DNA from: Coemansia sp. RSA 487
Taxonomy: Eukaryota > Kickxellomycota > Kickxellomycetes > Kickxellales > Kickxellaceae
NCBI GenBank assembly: GCA_027577595.1
Contig: JANBRJ010000121.1
Coordinates: 1 to 44,511, forward strand
Reading direction: 5' to 3'
Length of the DNA: 44,511 nucleotides
The translations under genes and the position numbers were made by a program. The notes beneath the pieces were generated by a model. It was not told where the DNA came from, ran no database searches, and saw nothing but the letters and a program-made list of their open reading frames with translations. This document shows, one piece after another, positions 20,134 to 30,143 of this stretch. Numbering within the stretch: position 1 is the stretch's first letter; every line of letters starts with the position of its first letter.

Positions 20134-21104
20134 GGTTGTGGAGGAGGGTCTTGTTCCGGTGGTGGATTGTTGGCTGGCGGTGGATTATTTGCTGGTGGAG
20201 GTGCTGGTGCCTGAGTGGTGGTTGTGGTATACGATGTAATGGTTGCAATTGACTGAATAGTTGTGGTTGTTTGATAGTAAGGCTGCAACCAATTCAAGGA
20301 CCTTATCGTAAATACATCTGTAGAAGAAGTATAAAAGTTTGTAACCGTCAGCAGTGCCTCTGTTTGTAGTGATATTTCGATGTCAGTACTTGTTTCTGTT
20401 TCGTAGAAACCACTTACAAGAGTACTAAAAGCAGTTGGCTCTTGTGTAGATTCTGTAGCTGTAGCAGTCTTTGTTAGTGTTGTCGTTACCGTTGTTAATA
20501 TAGTCGACGCCTGCAATCTAGCTGACGGCTCTATGGTTATGGTTGATGTAACATATTGTGTTGAATATGAAGCTGATGGCGTTGATGTAATACCATCTAG
20601 TGTATTTGCATACAACGTCGCTGTAAGCGTAATTGTGCTCCGTTCGTTTGGTGCTTCCGTACTAATACTAACGTCTCCAGGTACAAATGTAAACATGTAA
20701 GATGTGTCAATTTCAGTCACCGTTGCAGTTTCAGTTGCGTCAGGATATTCGTAAACTGTTGCATATACTGTTGTTTTTTCTTGTGAAGTAAACGTTTCCG
20801 TTGAAGGAATAGCTGAAGGAGATGACGAGGAAGGTGGTAACTCAGAAAGTGTGCTTGATAGTTCTTGACCAGATTCGGACATTGAGGATGTCTCCTTAAC
20901 TGCATTTCCAGACATAGATGGCACTTCTGGCTCGGATGTTTCCTTTTCAGCTATCCCTGATGGAAATGGAAAGGTATCAAATGGGTCACTGGTAAATCCA
21001 TGGCCAGGGATATTTTGTCGATTATAAAATTGTGCTTGATAACATACAATTAAACAATTAAATACAAGGATAGTACTTACGAGAGAGCGTCTAGTGCTTA
21101 TCAT
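20134..21104 (-). CDS. Chimeric array gene, copy 4, 3' end lost in the N gap
   Basis: The start at 21104 and the sequence down to the Pro-rich linker match copy 1. The final roughly 91 bp, coding the end of the linker and the two-cysteine tail, fall in the N gap. The tail type of this copy is therefore unknown. Confidence 0.85.
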
Positions 21105-21524
21105 GATAGCTTGCTAAATAGTAAACAATTTAAAAATGCTCTTGAAAAAAGTATGTTTAAAAATAATTCAAGAAAAGAAAGTTCTATCGCAGATACGAAA
21201 GAAATTTTGCTGGTTCAAATAAAAAGCAACGCATTATGTAAAGCATAATGGTCATTTGCTAGTATAAGGATATTCGACTTTTTATCCATTATAGCCCTTT
21301 ATCTTATTGTAATGTAGTGAAGCAGCTAATCTTTGCAAAATCTATCGAGTAAAGTCATGCGACCGCTTATACCCGCTGCTATACATTGGACTGAAGAAAT
21401 AAAAATACACCTGTTGTCTCATTTTATACATTGTTGGTTGGCTTTGAACTCTCTTATACATTTTTGTTTTTCTACAGCGTAGTCTGTATTGTAAAAAATC
21501 TACTTTACCTCTTGTCAAATATTG

Positions 21525-22586
21525 CTAAACAGTAAAACATGGCATGCCCATTGGAGCATGATTGCAGATAAAGTGTGGACCACCTCGGCCAGCTGCCGAT
21601 GAGGATGATGTTGTAGGTTGTGGAGGAGGGTCTTGTTCCGGTGGTGGATTGTTGGCTGGCGGTGGATTATTTGCTGGTGGAGGTGCTGGTGCCTGAGTGG
21701 TGGTTGTGGTATACGATGTAATGGTTGCAATTGACTGAATAGTTGTGGTTGTTTGATAGTAAGGCTGCAACCAATTCAAGGACCTTATCGTAAATACATC
21801 TGTAGAAGAAGTATAAAAGTTTGTAACCGTCAGCAGTGCCTCTGTTTGTAGTGATATTTCGATGTCAGTACTTGTTTCTGTTTCGTAGAAACCACTTACA
21901 AGAGTACTAAAAGCAGTTGGCTCTTGTGTAGATTCTGTAGCTGTAGCAGTCTTTGTTAGTGTTGTCGTTACCGTTGTTAATATAGTCGACGCCTGCAATC
22001 TAGCTGACGGCTCTATGGTTATGGTTGATGTAACATATTGTGTTGAATATGAAGCTGATGGCGTTGATGTAATACCATCTAGTGTATTTGCATACAACGT
22101 CGCTGTAAGCGTAATTGTGCTCCGTTCGTTTGGTGCTTCCGTACTAATACTAACGTCTCCAGGTACAAATGTAAACATGTAAGATGTGTCAATTTCAGTC
22201 ACCGTTGCAGTTTCAGTTGCGTCAGGATATTCGTAAACTGTTGCATATACTGTTGTTTTTTCTTGTGAAGTAAACGTTTCCGTTGAAGGAATAGCTGAAG
22301 GAGATGACGAGGAAGGTGGTAACTCAGAAAGTGTGCTTGATAGTTCTTGACCAGATTCGGACATTGAGGATGTCTCCTTAACTGCATTTCCAGACATAGA
22401 TGGCACTTCTGGCTCGGATGTTTCCTTTTCAGCTATCCCTGATGGAAATGGAAAGGTATCAAATGGGTCACTGGTAAATCCATGGCCAGGGATATTTTGT
22501 CGATTATAAAATTGTGCTTGATAACATACAATTAAACAATTAAATACAAGGATAGTACTTACGAGAGAGCGTCTAGTGCTTATCAT
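21525..22586 (-). CDS. Chimeric array gene, copy 5
   Basis: The 353-aa translation is identical to copy 1. Its start lies 1482 bp from those of copies 4 and 6. Confidence 0.85.
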   Translation of the reverse strand: MISTRRSLVSTILVFNCLIVCYQAQFYNRQNIPGHGFTSDPFDTFPFPSGIAEKETSEPEVPSMSGNAVKETSSMSESGQELSSTLSELPPSSSSPSAIPSTETFTSQEKTTVYATVYEYPDATETATVTEIDTSYMFTFVPGDVSISTEAPNERSTITLTATLYANTLDGITSTPSASYSTQYVTSTITIEPSARLQASTILTTVTTTLTKTATATESTQEPTAFSTLVSGFYETETSTDIEISLQTEALLTVTNFYTSSTDVFTIRSLNWLQPYYQTTTTIQSIATITSYTTTTTQAPAPPPANNPPPANNPPPEQDPPPQPTTSSSSAAGRGGPHFICNHAPMGMPCFTV

Positions 22587-23006
22587 GATAGCTTGCTAAA
22601 TAGTAAACAATTTAAAAATGCTCTTGAAAAAAGTATGTTTAAAAATAATTCAAGAAAAGAAAGTTCTATCGCAGATACGAAAGAAATTTTGCTGGTTCAA
22701 ATAAAAAGCAACGCATTATGTAAAGCATAATGGTCATTTGCTAGTATAAGGATATTCGACTTTTTATCCATTATAGCCCTTTATCTTATTGTAATGTAGT
22801 GAAGCAGCTAATCTTTGCAAAATCTATCGAGTAAAGTCATGCGACCGCTTATACCCGCTGCTATACATTGGACTGAAGAAATAAAAATACACCTGTTGTC
22901 TCATTTTATACATTGTTGGTTGGCTTTGAACTCTCTTATACATTTTTGTTTTTCTACAGCGTAGTCTGTATTGTAAAAAATCTACTTTACCTCTTGTCAA
23001 ATATTG

Positions 23007-24068
23007 CTAAACAGTAAAACATGGCATGCCCATTGGAGCATGATTGCAGATAAAGTGTGGACCACCTCGGCCAGCTGCCGATGAGGATGATGTTGTAGGT
23101 TGTGGAGGAGGGTCTTGTTCCGGTGGTGGATTGTTGGCTGGCGGTGGATTATTTGCTGGTGGAGGTGCTGGTGCCTGAGTGGTGGTTGTGGTATACGATG
23201 TAATGGTTGCAATTGACTGAATAGTTGTGGTTGTTTGATAGTAAGGCTGCAACCAATTCAAGGACCTTATCGTAAATACATCTGTAGAAGAAGTATAAAA
23301 GTTTGTAACCGTCAGCAGTGCCTCTGTTTGTAGTGATATTTCGATGTCAGTACTTGTTTCTGTTTCGTAGAAACCACTTACAAGAGTACTAAAAGCAGTT
23401 GGCTCTTGTGTAGATTCTGTAGCTGTAGCAGTCTTTGTTAGTGTTGTCGTTACCGTTGTTAATATAGTCGACGCCTGCAATCTAGCTGACGGCTCTATGG
23501 TTATGGTTGATGTAACATATTGTGTTGAATATGAAGCTGATGGCGTTGATGTAATACCATCTAGTGTATTTGCATACAACGTCGCTGTAAGCGTAATTGT
23601 GCTCCGTTCGTTTGGTGCTTCCGTACTAATACTAACGTCTCCAGGTACAAATGTAAACATGTAAGATGTGTCAATTTCAGTCACCGTTGCAGTTTCAGTT
23701 GCGTCAGGATATTCGTAAACTGTTGCATATACTGTTGTTTTTTCTTGTGAAGTAAACGTTTCCGTTGAAGGAATAGCTGAAGGAGATGACGAGGAAGGTG
23801 GTAACTCAGAAAGTGTGCTTGATAGTTCTTGACCAGATTCGGACATTGAGGATGTCTCCTTAACTGCATTTCCAGACATAGATGGCACTTCTGGCTCGGA
23901 TGTTTCCTTTTCAGCTATCCCTGATGGAAATGGAAAGGTATCAAATGGGTCACTGGTAAATCCATGGCCAGGGATATTTTGTCGATTATAAAATTGTGCT
24001 TGATAACATACAATTAAACAATTAAATACAAGGATAGTACTTACGAGAGAGCGTCTAGTGCTTATCAT
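23007..24068 (-). CDS. Chimeric array gene, copy 6
   Basis: The 353-aa translation is identical to copy 1. It is the last whole unit before the right-edge gene. Confidence 0.85.
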   Translation of the reverse strand: MISTRRSLVSTILVFNCLIVCYQAQFYNRQNIPGHGFTSDPFDTFPFPSGIAEKETSEPEVPSMSGNAVKETSSMSESGQELSSTLSELPPSSSSPSAIPSTETFTSQEKTTVYATVYEYPDATETATVTEIDTSYMFTFVPGDVSISTEAPNERSTITLTATLYANTLDGITSTPSASYSTQYVTSTITIEPSARLQASTILTTVTTTLTKTATATESTQEPTAFSTLVSGFYETETSTDIEISLQTEALLTVTNFYTSSTDVFTIRSLNWLQPYYQTTTTIQSIATITSYTTTTTQAPAPPPANNPPPANNPPPEQDPPPQPTTSSSSAAGRGGPHFICNHAPMGMPCFTV

Positions 24069-24488
24069 GATAGCTTGCTAAATAGTAAACAATTTAAAAA
24101 TGCTCTTGAAAAAAGTATGTTTAAAAATAATTCAAGAAAAGAAAGTTCTATCGCAGATACGAAAGAAATTTTGCTGGTTCAAATAAAAAGCAACGCATTA
24201 TGTAAAGCATAATGGTCATTTGCTAGTATAAGGATATTCGACTTTTTATCCATTATAGCCCTTTATCTTATTGTAATGTAGTGAAGCAGCTAATCTTTGC
24301 AAAATCTATCGAGTAAAGTCATGCGACCGCTTATACCCGCTGCTATACATTGGACTGAAGAAATAAAAATACACCTGTTGTCTCATTTTATACATTGTTG
24401 GTTGGCTTTGAACTCTCTTATACATTTTTGTTTTTCTACAGCGTAGTCTGTATTGTAAAAAATCTACTTTACCTCTTGTCAAATATTG

Positions 24489-25571
24489 CTAAACAGTAAA
24501 ACATGGCATGCCCATTGGAGCATGATTGCAGATAAAGTGTGGACCACCTCGGCCAGCTGCCGATGAGGATGATGTTGTAGGTTGTGGAGGAGGGTCTTGT
24601 TCCGGTGGTGGATTGTTGGCTGGCGGTGGATTATTTGCTGGTGGAGGTGCTGGTGCCTGAGTGGTGGTTGTGGTATACGATGTAATGGTTGCAATTGACT
24701 GAATAGTTGTGGTTGTTTGATAGTAAGGCTGCAACCAATTCAAGGACCTTATCGTAAATACATCTGTAGAAGAAGTATAAAAGTTTGTAACCGTCAGCAG
24801 TGCCTCTGTTTGTAGTGATATTTCGATGTCAGTACTTGTTTCTGTTTCGTAGAAACCACTTACAAGAGTACTAAAAGCAGTTGGCTCTTGTGTAGATTCT
24901 GTAGCTGTAGCAGTCTTTGTTAGTGTTGTCGTTACCGTTGTTAATATAGTCGACGCCTGCAATCTAGCTGACGGCTCTATGGTTATGGTTGATGTAACAT
25001 ATTGTGTTGAATATGAAGCTGATGGCGTTGATGTAATACCATCTAGTGTATTTGCATACAACGTCGCTGTAAGCGTAATTGTGCTCCGTTCGTTTGGTGC
25101 TTCCGTACTAATACTAACGTCTCCAGGTACAAATGTAAACATGTAAGATGTGTCAATTTCAGTCACCGTTGCAGTTTCAGTTGCGTCAGGATATTCGTAA
25201 ACTGTTGCATATACTGTTGTTTTTTCTTGTGAAGTAAACGTTTCCGTTGAAGGAATAGCTGAAGGAGATGACGAGGAAGGTGGTAACTCGGAAAGTGTGC
25301 TTGATAGTTCTTGACCAGATTCGGACATTGAGGATGTCTCCTTAACTGCAGTCCCAGACAGAAATGGCACTTCTGGCTCGGATGTTTCCTTTTCAGCTGT
25401 TCCAAATGGAAATGGCAAGGTATCAAATGAGTCACTGATAGTCTCTACGCTGGGAATATGATCTCTACCATGCATATAAACCAAACCACCATGCAGCCGC
25501 GCATAGCAGCAAGTCAGTTGAATGCTGATCACATAAAAAAGCCCAGTTAAAAGATGTACCAGTTTTACCAT
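24489..25571 (-). CDS. Secreted KETS-family protein with C-x8-C tail, right edge of the array
   Basis: The product is 360 aa. It has a different signal peptide from the array genes (MVKLVHLLTGLFYVISIQLT) and a different N-terminus (LVYMHGRDH, then PFPFGTAEKETS and SGTAVKETS). From base 25289 downward it equals the array units, including the SARLQAS region, the Pro/Asn linker and the tail Cys348-x8-Cys357-FTV. It is the apparent donor of the 3' half of the array gene. Beyond 25290 it still matches the units closely to about 25350 and then diverges. Confidence 0.87.
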   Translation of the reverse strand: MVKLVHLLTGLFYVISIQLTCCYARLHGGLVYMHGRDHIPSVETISDSFDTLPFPFGTAEKETSEPEVPFLSGTAVKETSSMSESGQELSSTLSELPPSSSSPSAIPSTETFTSQEKTTVYATVYEYPDATETATVTEIDTSYMFTFVPGDVSISTEAPNERSTITLTATLYANTLDGITSTPSASYSTQYVTSTITIEPSARLQASTILTTVTTTLTKTATATESTQEPTAFSTLVSGFYETETSTDIEISLQTEALLTVTNFYTSSTDVFTIRSLNWLQPYYQTTTTIQSIATITSYTTTTTQAPAPPPANNPPPANNPPPEQDPPPQPTTSSSSAAGRGGPHFICNHAPMGMPCFTV

Positions 25572-26108
25572 AGCAGCTGATTTTATAGTTTCAACCTTAG
25601 AAATATAGATATTAGATAAGAATAGTGTAAATTACAAGCAAGAGAAATAAAAAAGCACTTGTCATTAATGGATAACTACAGGCGGCTTGTTGGACAGAAA
25701 ATTCTATAAGAGGAAAAATAATAGCTGTCTCTTGATATCTTTATGTACTATTGTCATTGTACTTCACAACGTTTTGTCTATTGTAGAGCCTTTGTGTTGT
25801 TTAGTAAAAAGAAGATCTTTCTTCATCGCAAAGTCATTAGCATTAAATCTCAAGACACATAGGTATCCGAACTACATGGACTTTTGTGTACGTAATTTCT
25901 TGCTTTAATCGTTTCATCTGTTGTAATATCTAGTGAACACATAATGGTTACTTTTAGTTTTTTTATAGTTTTTTTACTTTAACAGTCATCTTCAGTAGCT
26001 AACTCACCATGTTTGGAAAGGGGCACAGTCATATTCCGCTAATGGACAAAAGTAACAGCGCACTTCATTAAATATACCCAAAACAAATATTTTCCTCAAA
26101 TATAACCG
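25572..26108. other. AT-rich intergenic region
   Basis: About 540 bp upstream of the right-edge array gene. It is unlike the 420-bp array spacer and lacks the catgcgaccg 10-mer, so this gene probably has its own promoter. No supported gene is present. Confidence 0.5.
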
Positions 26109-27143
26109 TTACATCCTATGCTGGCATTGTAAAAGCATTTGTGGTGGCATTCCGACGCAGTAGTCAAAGGGATCGCCTCCATAACGGGTTGATGGCGACG
26201 ATGATATGCTTGTAGGATTATTCTCCTCTGTTGGTGGCGGTGGTGGTGGCTGTGGTGGCTGTGGCTCTGGCGGAGCTGTGGTTGTTGTTGTTGTATAGGT
26301 AGTGTACGTATAAGTAGAATAAATATATGAAGTGTCTAGGTAGTACGGTCTATTCCGCACAAGCGAGTTGACCGTAATGTAATCAACTGACAATCCATCA
26401 ACATTTGTAATGGTCAAAAGCACCTCCGTTTGAAGGGATATTTCAGTTAGGATGCTTGACTCAGTTGTGTAGTAGTCGTTGGTTATTACCCGGTAAACCT
26501 CGGGTGCCTGTGTCGATTCTGATACAGTGATAGTATCCGTCATTGTTGTTGTAACAGTCGTAACTACTGTTGCTGGTTGCAGCTCACTCAATGGCCCGAT
26601 TGTTATTGTGGATGTGAAATACTCTGTGGTATATGAGACTTTTGGCGCAATTGTAACACCAGATAGTACATACGCCTGCTCATATGCTGTAAGAGTAATC
26701 GTGCTTTGAAGTCCAGGGGACTCTGTTTCAACAATGACGTTGCCAACATCGAAGGTGAAAAGATACGATGTCTCTATTTCTGTGACCGTTGCAGTCATCG
26801 AGGCATCTGAAACCTCAAGTACAGTTGTGTATGCTGCTACTTTGTCTAGAGATGTATACGTTATAGTAGAAGTAATTTCTAAAGCTGAAGGCGGCAACCC
26901 AATTAATGACGTACTGGTTGGCTCTAGCTCGGAAGTTGAGCTGAATGGTAAAGATGTTTCTTTCAATGCAATTCCTGTCGGAAATGGAATGCTATCAAAT
27001 ATGCCACTACCAGTTTTGCCTCTAAATCTATGCTCTCTATTAAGCATGTAAACCCCCTCTTCGTAAGCCTTCACTAGTGGTTGACTCTGAAAGATGCTTG
27101 TTAGCAAAACAAAGCAATGAAATAACCATGCTGCAGTTGACAT
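26109..27143 (-). CDS. Secreted KETS-family protein with C-x10-C tail, diverged core
   Basis: The product is 344 aa. It has a signal peptide (MSTAAWLFHCFVLLTSIFQS), then VYMLNRE, which parallels LVYMHGR and LVYVHKR in two neighbours, and one motif PTGIALKETS. The core has the same layout but is clearly diverged (MTATVTEIETSYLFTF, VSYTTEYFTSTITIGP, SLQTEVLLTITN). The linker is PEPQPPQPPPPPPTEENN. The tail has Cys329 and Cys340 before QHRM. It is not part of the homogenised set, so it shows which core positions are constrained: the Tyr, the TATVTEI and the SLQTE segments persist. Confidence 0.85.
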   Translation of the reverse strand: MSTAAWLFHCFVLLTSIFQSQPLVKAYEEGVYMLNREHRFRGKTGSGIFDSIPFPTGIALKETSLPFSSTSELEPTSTSLIGLPPSALEITSTITYTSLDKVAAYTTVLEVSDASMTATVTEIETSYLFTFDVGNVIVETESPGLQSTITLTAYEQAYVLSGVTIAPKVSYTTEYFTSTITIGPLSELQPATVVTTVTTTMTDTITVSESTQAPEVYRVITNDYYTTESSILTEISLQTEVLLTITNVDGLSVDYITVNSLVRNRPYYLDTSYIYSTYTYTTYTTTTTTAPPEPQPPQPPPPPPTEENNPTSISSSPSTRYGGDPFDYCVGMPPQMLLQCQHRM

Positions 27144-27613
27144 GACGTGTTAGCAAGCAGTTGTGTAAATTCAAAATAAATACTCTTGATTAGAGAATGT
27201 GAACAAAAATATGAAGAACAAAGATGTTTCGGCCATTGATTAATATCGCCCACTTTGAATTTAAAGAAAACCCAATGCATTGCTTTTAAACAAGTAAATG
27301 TAACGACTGGCTACTGGTTTTAAATTTCCTTGTTCTTATATAAAAGATTTCTTCGTCCAGCTGTATTTTCTGGCTCTTTTTAGTATAAAGCATCTATAAG
27401 CCTTTAAAGTCGTAAAATTCGAACCATGCGACCGACGGAAATCCATTTTACATAGAAATGTAAACTAATCAAATATACTGACGAAAAGCATGCGTTTATT
27501 AAAGAAAAAGCTGCTTTGGCATAGAATTAATTAAAACTGAATTAAAAATTCGTACGTACTAGCCAATAAAACAAAGAAATTAGAAAAACAAAACCAGTTT
27601 CATTGTCGGTAAA
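27144..27613. other. AT-rich intergenic region
   Basis: About 470 bp. It contains the catgcgaccg 10-mer at 27425-27434 shared with the array spacers. No gene is visible. Confidence 0.5.
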
Positions 27614-28705
27614 TCATCCGCCAACAAGAATACAACGTGCATTAATCCCTCCAAAGTAGAAACATTCCAAGCTGCCACTACTTGATGAACTAGATATTGA
27701 AGACGGGCTCAGACTATTGGTATCCTGCTGATTCTGAGGAGGTGGCTGTTGTTGTTCTTGTTGCTGTTGCTGTGGCGTGGGAGTAGGAGTTGTTGTAGTT
27801 GTATAAACATTTTGTATGTATGTGGTAGAAATGAATTTAGTACTCACAAAATTTGGTTGGAACCTGTCTAGCGATCGCATGGTATTTACTTCTGTAGATG
27901 TTCCATTAATCAACGTCTGAGTCCAGAGTGCCTCTGTTTGAAGCGATATTTCTATGGATGTGCTTGTTTCCGTTGTGTAATTGTCAGAAATGGCTGTGCT
28001 TAGAACCTCTGGCGCATTGGTAGATTCTGTAACCGTAACTGTGTCGGTCGATGTGGTTGTCACAGTTGTTAGCATGGTTGATGGCTGCAGCCCATTGAGT
28101 GGCTCAATGGTCGTTGTCAATGTAACATATTCAGTGGTGTATGAAACAGACGGTGTAACTGTGGTACCAGAGAGCACATAGTCCTGGGCATATTCTGTGA
28201 GCGTAATGGTGCTCTGTGCGTCGAATGCATCTGTAGAAATCAGAACGCTACCGGGCTCAAATGTAAAGCCGTATGATGTGTCAATTTCAGTCACCGTTGC
28301 AGTTTCAGTTGCGTCGGGATATTCGTAAACTGTTGCATATACCGTTGTTTTTTCTTGCGAAATAAACGTTTCCGTCGATGGGATAATTGAAGGAGATGAC
28401 GAGGAAAGAGGTGGTTCAAGCATGCTACTCAATGAGTTTGTCTCAGGCTCTGACTCGAACGAGGAAGATGTTTCTTTGTTTGCTGTTCCCTCTGGAAATG
28501 AAGCTTCCACCTCAGATATTTCCTTAATAGCTGTTCCTATTGGAAAAACTACTGTGTCGAACTGGTCGCTTGTAGTTTCAAGAGAAGCAGCAGTTTCGCG
28601 CTTATGAACATATACTAAACTATTATAGCGTTGTCCTTGACATGAGATCCATGTAAAGTTGGCTATAAACAAAACGCACATCAAACACCTGGCAAGTATT
28701 GTCAT
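27614..28705 (-). CDS. Secreted KETS-family protein with C-x9-C tail, core shared with the 13270 gene
   Basis: The product is 363 aa with a signal peptide (MTILARCLMCVLFIANFTWI), then LVYVHKRE, GTAIKEIS and GTANKETS. The core from 27917 to 28502 matches 13549-14134 with one visible base difference (28194 against 13826, Glu against Ala). Outside that block the two genes differ: here the linker is Gln-rich (PTPTPQQQQQEQQQPPPQ), followed by Ser residues and a tail with Cys348 and Cys358 before ILVGG. The pair is 14.4 kb apart with the whole array between them. Confidence 0.87.
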   Translation of the reverse strand: MTILARCLMCVLFIANFTWISCQGQRYNSLVYVHKRETAASLETTSDQFDTVVFPIGTAIKEISEVEASFPEGTANKETSSSFESEPETNSLSSMLEPPLSSSSPSIIPSTETFISQEKTTVYATVYEYPDATETATVTEIDTSYGFTFEPGSVLISTDAFDAQSTITLTEYAQDYVLSGTTVTPSVSYTTEYVTLTTTIEPLNGLQPSTMLTTVTTTSTDTVTVTESTNAPEVLSTAISDNYTTETSTSIEISLQTEALWTQTLINGTSTEVNTMRSLDRFQPNFVSTKFISTTYIQNVYTTTTTPTPTPQQQQQEQQQPPPQNQQDTNSLSPSSISSSSSSGSLECFYFGGINARCILVGG

Positions 28706-29465
28706 ATTTCGTTAATAATTTGTAGTTAGAAACATAAGTGTAATGGTAAAGTAAGCAGACAAATAAATCTATCAATAAAGCAAAGAATGGAGCTTTTGTG
28801 CGTAATATTCCAACTTTTCAACTAGGTAAAATGGGCTCCGAATGTAGATGGAAGAAACATGCGCATTAGAAATATTAGTCATGTAATATAAAAGGTAGAT
28901 AATATACGCTTTGTATCCTTTGTATTGCTCGAGCAAAAACAAAGGAGCTCTTTGCTCTAAAAACAGGGTGAACATTGGATTGTACAAAGCTAGTTAGTTC
29001 GCGGCACGCACATTTCCATATACGCTCTGCATTCAGCACAATAGTTTTCTTTTTCGAAAATGAAAAGAATCATTAGTTTTGGCTGGAGTTTGGGCAAGAA
29101 AGCATTGGTGTTTAGATGGACTAACTAATTATTGCTATGCTAGAATCCAGACTGATGTTTTTGCAGGAGAAACTCTCGCCATTCATGGACAGGGCAGCAA
29201 ATTCTTTTGTGAGGCTTATCAGTACTAACGCTCTACACGAGAGATAGGCTATAAGAGGGGTAATGCTGCTTGCTGCTATCCTCGATAAAAACAGGACGTA
29301 TAAAGACGCCCTTTACGTAAATGATTTTGTCGGGCATGGCAAAAAATGAGGTTGCTTAAAGACGAGGTACAATATGGTAAGTGCTACAAGCAGGAAAAAT
29401 TGACGCGGTAATGTAATGTAATTTAGATTCCCTCTCCTCGATTGTTTTTTTGCTACACATTAAAA
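28706..29465. other. Intergenic region
   Basis: About 760 bp upstream of the 27614-28705 gene. It is AT-rich with no credible gene; a minus-strand frame at 28772-28987 is of intergenic composition and has no features. Confidence 0.45.
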
Positions 29466-29808
29466 TTAACAAAATAAAATAATTATAAAGCATAAACGTG
29501 CAAGCAACTGGAAATGGAGATTGAAATATGATACATGATTACAAACAGACAAAACAGAAGCTTGGCGCTTACATTATTGTACTGACATTCAACATTATCG
29601 AACCCCCGTTGAGCGCCCACTTTGCATACGGCCCGCCGTAAATGGAGGTACTGGAGTTCTTGTGGAGTGCACGCATAGGCATAGTAGTATCTGCTATCAT
29701 TCAGCTTATCATCATCATTTTCTGGACAGACTGGAACATGGAAGTTGAGCGATATCTGCACAGACTCGCCGACAGCAGCCTCAGAACTGTCAAGTTTATT
29801 GTTGGTAG
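29466..29808 (-). pseudogene. Possible exon remnant or 3' part of a spliced gene
   Basis: A minus-strand open frame without an in-frame ATG has protein-like content with several Cys (HVPVCPENDDDKLNDS, YACTPQELQ, NVECQYNN). A good acceptor (TTAAC then TGTTTTGCAG) could start an exon at 29808. A GTAAGC donor after NVECQYNN and an ATTTCCAG acceptor define a 65-nt intron (29508-29572). The frame then continues in phase for 14 codons of hydrophobic sequence (LLARLCFIIILFC) to a stop at 29466. No convincing first exon is found, so it could be a remnant. A plus-strand 79-aa frame (29642-29881) overlaps it and is the alternative reading. Confidence 0.3.
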
Positions 29809-30143
29809 CTGCAAAACACCAGTTAATGAGGTGGCCACTGAGCAAATTCGTGCCAGAGAAAGCCACAGGTTAACCAAATAAACATAATAATATGAACTAT
29901 ATATTGCTTTCTTTATTTTTTGGTTTGAAGTTATGATATAATATACGTGCTTTTGTGCAAGTTAGGAACATATTAACATACGTGGTAGGATATTGACTAT
30001 CCGCTTTATTTATACATTCTATAAACTTAATAAACATTCCTTAAACAGCATGCTATCCTTAGTATATGTGATTCTTTGTTATGTCTGTGTGAAGCTACGT
30101 TATATAATTGGCTCATTACTTTACCTTTCCATCCCTTGGCTAA

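Larger units (their letters stand above)
15236..25289. repeat. Tandem array of a 1482-bp gene-containing unit
   Basis: Successive starts at 15810, 17292 and 18774 (left part) and 21104, 22586 and 24068 (right part) are spaced 1482 bp. Each unit holds most of one gene plus a 420-bp spacer. The repeat begins inside the gene at 14773-15810 and ends inside the gene at 24489-25571; the first differences are at 15235 and 25290. About 7.2 units are implied if the 10 N stand for the roughly 644 bp that are missing. Units appear identical by eye. A 314-bp core segment (15236-15549, same as 24976-25289) is common to both edge genes and all units. Confidence 0.93.

Noticed and set aside
15236-25289. CRISPR-like or satellite interpretation of the tandem repeat
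   Set aside because: The unit is 1482 bp and contains a full gene plus promoter; it is a gene array in a eukaryote.
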